In this document: positions 60,715-64,000 of the stretch, in pieces
Numbering within the stretch: the stretch's first letter is position 1
How the letters are laid out: each line of letters begins with the position of its first letter
Source of the DNA: RYN-230 sp963760405
Lineage (GTDB): Bacteria; Actinomycetota; Actinomycetes; Streptosporangiales; Streptosporangiaceae
Direction of reading: 5' to 3'
Assembly (NCBI GenBank): GCA_963760405.1
Contig: CAVXCV010000004.1
Location: 1,175,580-1,239,579, forward strand
DNA length: 64,000 nucleotides
Translations under genes and position numbers: made by a program
The notes under the pieces: generated by a model
What the model saw: the letters and a program-made list of their open reading frames with translations, nothing else
Databases searched by the model: none
What the model was told of the DNA's origin: nothing

Positions 60715-61325
60715 TGGCTGATCCTCGCGCGGACCGCCGCGACGATCTGCTCGGCCCGGGCCACTACCGTGTCCGCCACCGCGGCCGTGGCCCCGAACTC
60801 GTCCAGCAGCACCTGGTCGGTGATCCCCTTGAGGTTGACCTCGATGAACAGCCGCGCGGTGACCGCGGCCGCCCGGGCCGCCTCGGCCGCGGCGGCCAGG
60901 TCGGTCATCATGGTGCGGTTCCCGGCCGGCCGCAGCTCTTCGGCCAGGCTGGTTAGCAGCAGCGCCGTCCGCACCACGTCCGCGGGCGGCCGTGTCGCGC
61001 CGGCCAGGGCAGAAGATATTGAGGCCGAACGATCCTGGCGTTCCGCCTCGGTCTCCCGGGGGAGCCGGTAGGCCTGCGCCACGGCGCTAAAAGCCTCGGC
61101 GTCCGCCTCGGCCAGCGCCAGCGCGTCCTCGCGGAGCCCGTCGGCTTCGGCGATGATGCGGTTGATCAACTCGACGTCGTAGCGGGGGCCGTCGCTGTAC
61201 CGGGCGACCATGGCCAGCAGCGCCGCGGCCTGCGCGGCGTGCAGGGCGGCGGTGGCGCCGCCGCCCGGGGCGGGGACTCGCGCGGCCAGCTGGTCCAGGA
61301 AGGCCGCAATGGTGTCGTCGCGCAT
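60711..61325 (-). CDS. Formiminotetrahydrofolate cyclodeaminase-type protein
   Basis: 204 residues. The FTCD C-domain signature LAARVPAPGGGATAALHAAQAAAL (residues 12-35) is clear, with helical sequence to FIEVNLKGITDQ. The enzyme converts 5-formimino-THF to methenyl-THF and ammonia, which FolD then processes. The formiminotransferase half is absent, as in many bacteria. First gene of the folate pair; folD follows. Confidence 0.85.
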   Translation of the reverse strand: MRDDTIAAFLDQLAARVPAPGGGATAALHAAQAAALLAMVARYSDGPRYDVELINRIIAEADGLREDALALAEADAEAFSAVAQAYRLPRETEAERQDRSASISSALAGATRPPADVVRTALLLTSLAEELRPAGNRTMMTDLAAAAEAARAAAVTARLFIEVNLKGITDQVLLDEFGATAAVADTVVARAEQIVAAVRARISQ

Positions 61326-61370
61326 GCCGCGAGGTTACCTCGCGGCGGTTCCAGCGCTTACAGTTGGTTC

Positions 61371-61652
61371 ATGCGCGGCTATACGCAGGACAAAGAGGCC
61401 TACCTCAAGCGGCTGCGGCGGATCGAGGGTCAGGTGCGCGGGCTGCAGCGCATGGTGGAAGACGACACCTACTGCATCGACGTCCTCACCCAGGTGTCCG
61501 CGGTGACCCGGGCGCTGCAGGCGGTCGCCCTCGGGCTGGTGGAAGACCACCTCGGCCACTGCGTCACCCAGGCCATCGAGGCCGGCGGCCCCGAAGCCCA
61601 AGAAAAGGTCAAGGAAGCCTCCGAAGCCATCGCCCGCCTTGTCCGGTCCTGA
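61371..61652 (+). CDS. CsoR-family metal-sensing repressor
   Basis: 93 residues. MRGYTQDKEAYLKRLRRIEGQVRGL is the family start. The Cu(I) ligand set Cys-His-Cys is visible in YCIDVL and HLGHC. TACAGT lies 9 bases before ATG 61371, so the transcript may be leaderless. No copper transporter is adjacent, and the next gene is a glucosidase read from its last codons. The metal could also be a sulfur species or formaldehyde, as in other members. Confidence 0.85.
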   Translation: MRGYTQDKEAYLKRLRRIEGQVRGLQRMVEDDTYCIDVLTQVSAVTRALQAVALGLVEDHLGHCVTQAIEAGGPEAQEKVKEASEAIARLVRS

Positions 61653-63396
61653 GCCCCGCGCCGGCGCCGGGCCCCGGGAACGCTCCGCCGACTGGCGCCG
61701 CTGGGTCGTCTACCAGGTGTACCCGCGGAGCTTCGCCGACTCCGACGGGGACGGCGTGGGCGACCTGCGCGGCGTGCTCGGCCACCTGGACTACCTGGAC
61801 CGGCTGGGCGTGGACGTGGTGTGGATGTCCCCGGTCTACGCGTCGCCGATGGACGACAACGGCTACGACATCAGCGACTACACCGGCATCGACCCGCTGT
61901 TCGGCACGCTGGCCGACCTGGACGAGCTGGTCGCGGAGCTGCACGCCCGCGGCATGAAGCTGGTCATGGACCTGGTGGTGAACCACACCTCCGACGAGCA
62001 CCCGTGGTTCACCGAGTCAAGGTCCAGCCGCGACAACCCCAAGCGGGACTGGTACTGGTGGCGCGACCCACGCCCCGGCGGCACGCCGGGCACTCCGGGC
62101 GCCGAACCCACCAACTGGGAGTCCCACTTCTCCGGCCCCACCTGGACCTGGGACGAACACACCGGCCAGTACTACCTGCACATCTTCTCCCGCAAGCAGC
62201 CCGACCTGAACTGGGAGAACCCCGTGGTCCGCCAGGCCGTCTACGCCATGATGCGCTGGTGGCTGGACCGCGGCGTGGACGGGTTCCGGATGGACGTCAT
62301 CAACATGATCAGCAAGGACCTGTCCTTGCCGGACACCCAGCCGCGGCCCGGGTCCCTATACGGCCCCGGCGATCAGTACTTCACCTTCGGCCCGCGCAAC
62401 CACGAGTTCCTGGCGGAGATGTACCGCGAGGTCTTCGCCTGCCGGGACGCGCACGTGCTCACCGTCGGCGAGATGCCCGGCGTCACCATCCCCGAGGCGG
62501 TGCTGTTCACCGACCAGGACCGGCACGAGCTCGACATGGTCTTCCAGTTCCAGCACGTGCGGCTGGACATCGGCGCGAACAAGTACGACCTGGTCCCGCT
62601 GCGGCTGCCGGCCCTGAAAGCCTCGATGGCTACTTGGCAGACCGGTTTGGCCGAACGGGGCTGGAACTCGCTCTACCTGGGCAACCATGACCAGCCTCGG
62701 TCGGTATCGCGGTTCGGCGACGACAGCCCCGCGCACCGGATGGCCTCGGCCAAGACCCTGGCCACCGTCCTGCACCTGCACCGCGGCACGCCGTACGTGT
62801 ACCAGGGCGACGAGCTGGGGATGGCCAACGCGCCGTTCACCGCGATCACCGATTTCCGGGACATCCAGGCGCTCAGGTTCTACGCCGAGGCCGCTGAGCG
62901 CGGCGACACTGACCTGCCGGCGTTGCTGCGGGCGATGGCCCGGATGAGCCGGGACCAGGGCCGCACCCCGGTCCAGTGGGACGCCTCACCGGGCGCCGGG
63001 TTCACCACCGGGACGCCCTGGCTGGCCATCAACCCCGACCACACGCAGGTCAACGCGGCCGCCCAGGTCGGCGACCCCGACTCGGTGTTCGAGCACTACC
63101 GGCGGCTCATCGCCCTGCGCCGCACCGACCCCGTGGTCACCGACGGCGAGTTCGAGCTCCTGCTGCCGGACCACCCGTCGGTCTGGGCGTTCCTGCGCCG
63201 TACTGGCTACGCCGAGCTCCTGGTCGCCGCGAACTTCTCTTCGGACGTGGTCAGCGCCAGCCTGCCCCTGGACGGCGACTGGGCGGACGCTTCTGTCGTA
63301 CTGACCAGCCTGGGCGGCGACGCCCCTCTCCAGCCGCCGCCCGACGTGAAGCTCCGCCCCTGGGAGTCCGTCGTCTGGCGCCGCGGCGTCGGCTAG
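61639..63396 (+). CDS. GH13 alpha-glucosidase
   Basis: 585 residues from TTG 61639, overlapping csoR by 14 bases. DWRRWVVYQVYPRSFADSDG, GIDPLFGTLADLDELV and VMDLVVNHTSDEHPWF mark an oligo-1,6/alpha-glucosidase. The catalytic residues are in GFRMDVIN (nucleophile Asp), TVGEMPG (acid Glu) and GNHDQPR (transition-state Asp). A C-terminal beta domain follows from about 490. It has no signal peptide, so it acts on cytoplasmic oligosaccharides. Intact. Confidence 0.9.
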   Translation: MSGPEPRAGAGPRERSADWRRWVVYQVYPRSFADSDGDGVGDLRGVLGHLDYLDRLGVDVVWMSPVYASPMDDNGYDISDYTGIDPLFGTLADLDELVAELHARGMKLVMDLVVNHTSDEHPWFTESRSSRDNPKRDWYWWRDPRPGGTPGTPGAEPTNWESHFSGPTWTWDEHTGQYYLHIFSRKQPDLNWENPVVRQAVYAMMRWWLDRGVDGFRMDVINMISKDLSLPDTQPRPGSLYGPGDQYFTFGPRNHEFLAEMYREVFACRDAHVLTVGEMPGVTIPEAVLFTDQDRHELDMVFQFQHVRLDIGANKYDLVPLRLPALKASMATWQTGLAERGWNSLYLGNHDQPRSVSRFGDDSPAHRMASAKTLATVLHLHRGTPYVYQGDELGMANAPFTAITDFRDIQALRFYAEAAERGDTDLPALLRAMARMSRDQGRTPVQWDASPGAGFTTGTPWLAINPDHTQVNAAAQVGDPDSVFEHYRRLIALRRTDPVVTDGEFELLLPDHPSVWAFLRRTGYAELLVAANFSSDVVSASLPLDGDWADASVVLTSLGGDAPLQPPPDVKLRPWESVVWRRGVG

Positions 63397-63668
63397 CGGC
63401 GGCCTTCGTCATCCGCCCTGGGCGTGGGGACCACGGGAGGCCAGGAAAGCTGACTGAGCTCCGCGTACCGCGTGGCCAGGGCGAGGTTGACGGCGGACTC
63501 GATGTTGTCGAGCTGGTTTTGCATCCGGCGGAGCTGCGGGTCGATGTCGGCATGCATCCGCTTGAGCTGCGGGCCGATGTCGTCCGCGATCGCAGCGCGG
63601 AGGTAGTGGACGCACAACGTCCCACCTGCGAGAACGCCGAGCAGTGCGCCCAAGACGAAGATCAGCAT
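63393..63668 (-). CDS. Small N-terminally anchored helical protein
   Basis: 91 residues from ATG 63668. One N-terminal helix (LIFVLGALLGVLAGGTLCV) is followed by a heptad-like stretch (IGPQLKRMHADIDPQLRRMQNQLDNIESAVN) that may form a coiled coil, and a basic end. It converges on the glucosidase. Function unknown. Confidence 0.6.
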   Translation of the reverse strand: MLIFVLGALLGVLAGGTLCVHYLRAAIADDIGPQLKRMHADIDPQLRRMQNQLDNIESAVNLALATRYAELSQLSWPPVVPTPRADDEGRR

Positions 63669-64000
63669 GACCCCTCCCTAGTGCCATAAGGCATACAGCA
63701 ATTATGCACTATGTAAGCGTCAGAGTGACATGTGTCATTTGACGCATAAGCATTCTGCGTCAAATCGTAAATATTTTCGCTTGTCATTGGTTGCGCAGCG
63801 TAGGCCTGTGGCGGGCGGGACGTACCTGGAAGCCCGCTATGACTTGCGAAGCAGCAGTTACCGGCAGGTAGCTACATGCAAGGAAAAGTTACCCATGAAT
63901 CCCCCGTGTTTGGTGAGGCTAGCAGTAAGCTTCCGCAAGCCTGGTGCTAGCTGTCGGTTCGTCACCTGTCAGCTCACCTAGCGTGCAGATGAGCCGAAGC
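63669..64000. other. AT-richer terminal stretch with a palindrome and no supported gene
   Basis: ATTTGACGCA (63737-63746) and TGCGTCAAAT (63756-63765) form a perfect 10-bp inverted repeat with a 9-bp spacer. TGACA-TG-TGTCA precedes it at about 63726-63737. The base composition is clearly lower in G+C than the rest. It may be an operator region for a gene beyond the window edge. Confidence 0.5.

Noticed and set aside
63730..63981. 83-residue plus-strand frame at the window end
   Set aside because: No ribosome site, starts inside palindromes and has no domain.

Overview
The window is high-GC DNA from an actinobacterium. The evidence is a WhiB regulator, several F420/deazaflavin-type oxidoreductases, decaprenylphosphoryl-arabinose enzymes (DprE1, DprE2, UbiA), ECF41 sigma factors, SpoIIE-type phosphatases, PASTA and WhiB proteins, GTG starts and strongly GC-biased third positions. 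The mix (PHA/phasin locus, sterol-type cyclase fragment, many F420 enzymes) fits a soil or acidic-soil Streptosporangiales-like lineage, but that placement is a guess.

Layout. 0-12 kb: a cell-envelope block with two large GT-C-like membrane proteins, a GT2 glycosyltransferase, a two-component system, DprE2-DprE1-UbiA and a phosphodiester glycosidase-like protein. 12-27 kb: signalling and metabolic genes, namely a PAS-SpoIIE phosphatase head-to-head with a 5'-truncated hybrid kinase, a secreted phospholipase C, an LLM oxidoreductase, TetR plus an EmrB-type exporter, a PASTA protein, a STAS-PAS protein, a sulfotransferase, a GNAT and TlyA. 27-33 kb: fragments (dehydrogenase tail, XRE/TPR-like regulator, LAL ATPase N-terminus, threonine dehydratase C-terminus, oxidosqualene-cyclase-like C-terminal half) around an intact haloperoxidase-type hydrolase. 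31.5-38.5 kb: two ECF41 sigma factors with SnoaL tails and matching promoters before a deazaflavin reductase, a DrrAB-type ABC exporter and the sigma genes themselves. 38.5-44 kb: DJ-1/GlxA pair, a tRNA-Pro 3'-half remnant that looks like an attachment-site scar, and more gene fragments. 44-50 kb: a phasin-like gene, a His-less DHp protein, and small stress-type membrane proteins, including two GlsB/YeaQ-type genes that share a long conserved leader RNA. 50-55 kb: SRPBCC/ArsR genes under paired divergent promoters, an L,D-transpeptidase, truncated fragments and a MITE-like inverted repeat. 55.5-59.8 kb: a PHA-granule locus (three phasin-like genes, phaA, an internally deleted phaB, an XRE regulator) with shared promoter boxes. 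59.8-64 kb: FolD, cyclodeaminase, CsoR and a GH13 glucosidase.

Two kinds of damage should be kept apart. Many genes carry single-base frameshifts, often in C or G runs; they are numerous enough that base-calling errors are plausible. Other genes are truly truncated, with 5' or 3' parts missing and unrelated fragments joined at sharp breakpoints, which indels cannot explain. The second class is concentrated at 27-56 kb and marks an accessory, decaying region.

The most novel-looking signals are the conserved approximately 205-nt leader before both GlsB-family genes, the ECF41 promoter set, the phasin regulon boxes next to an XRE regulator, the oxidosqualene-cyclase-like fragment and the tRNA-Pro attachment scar.
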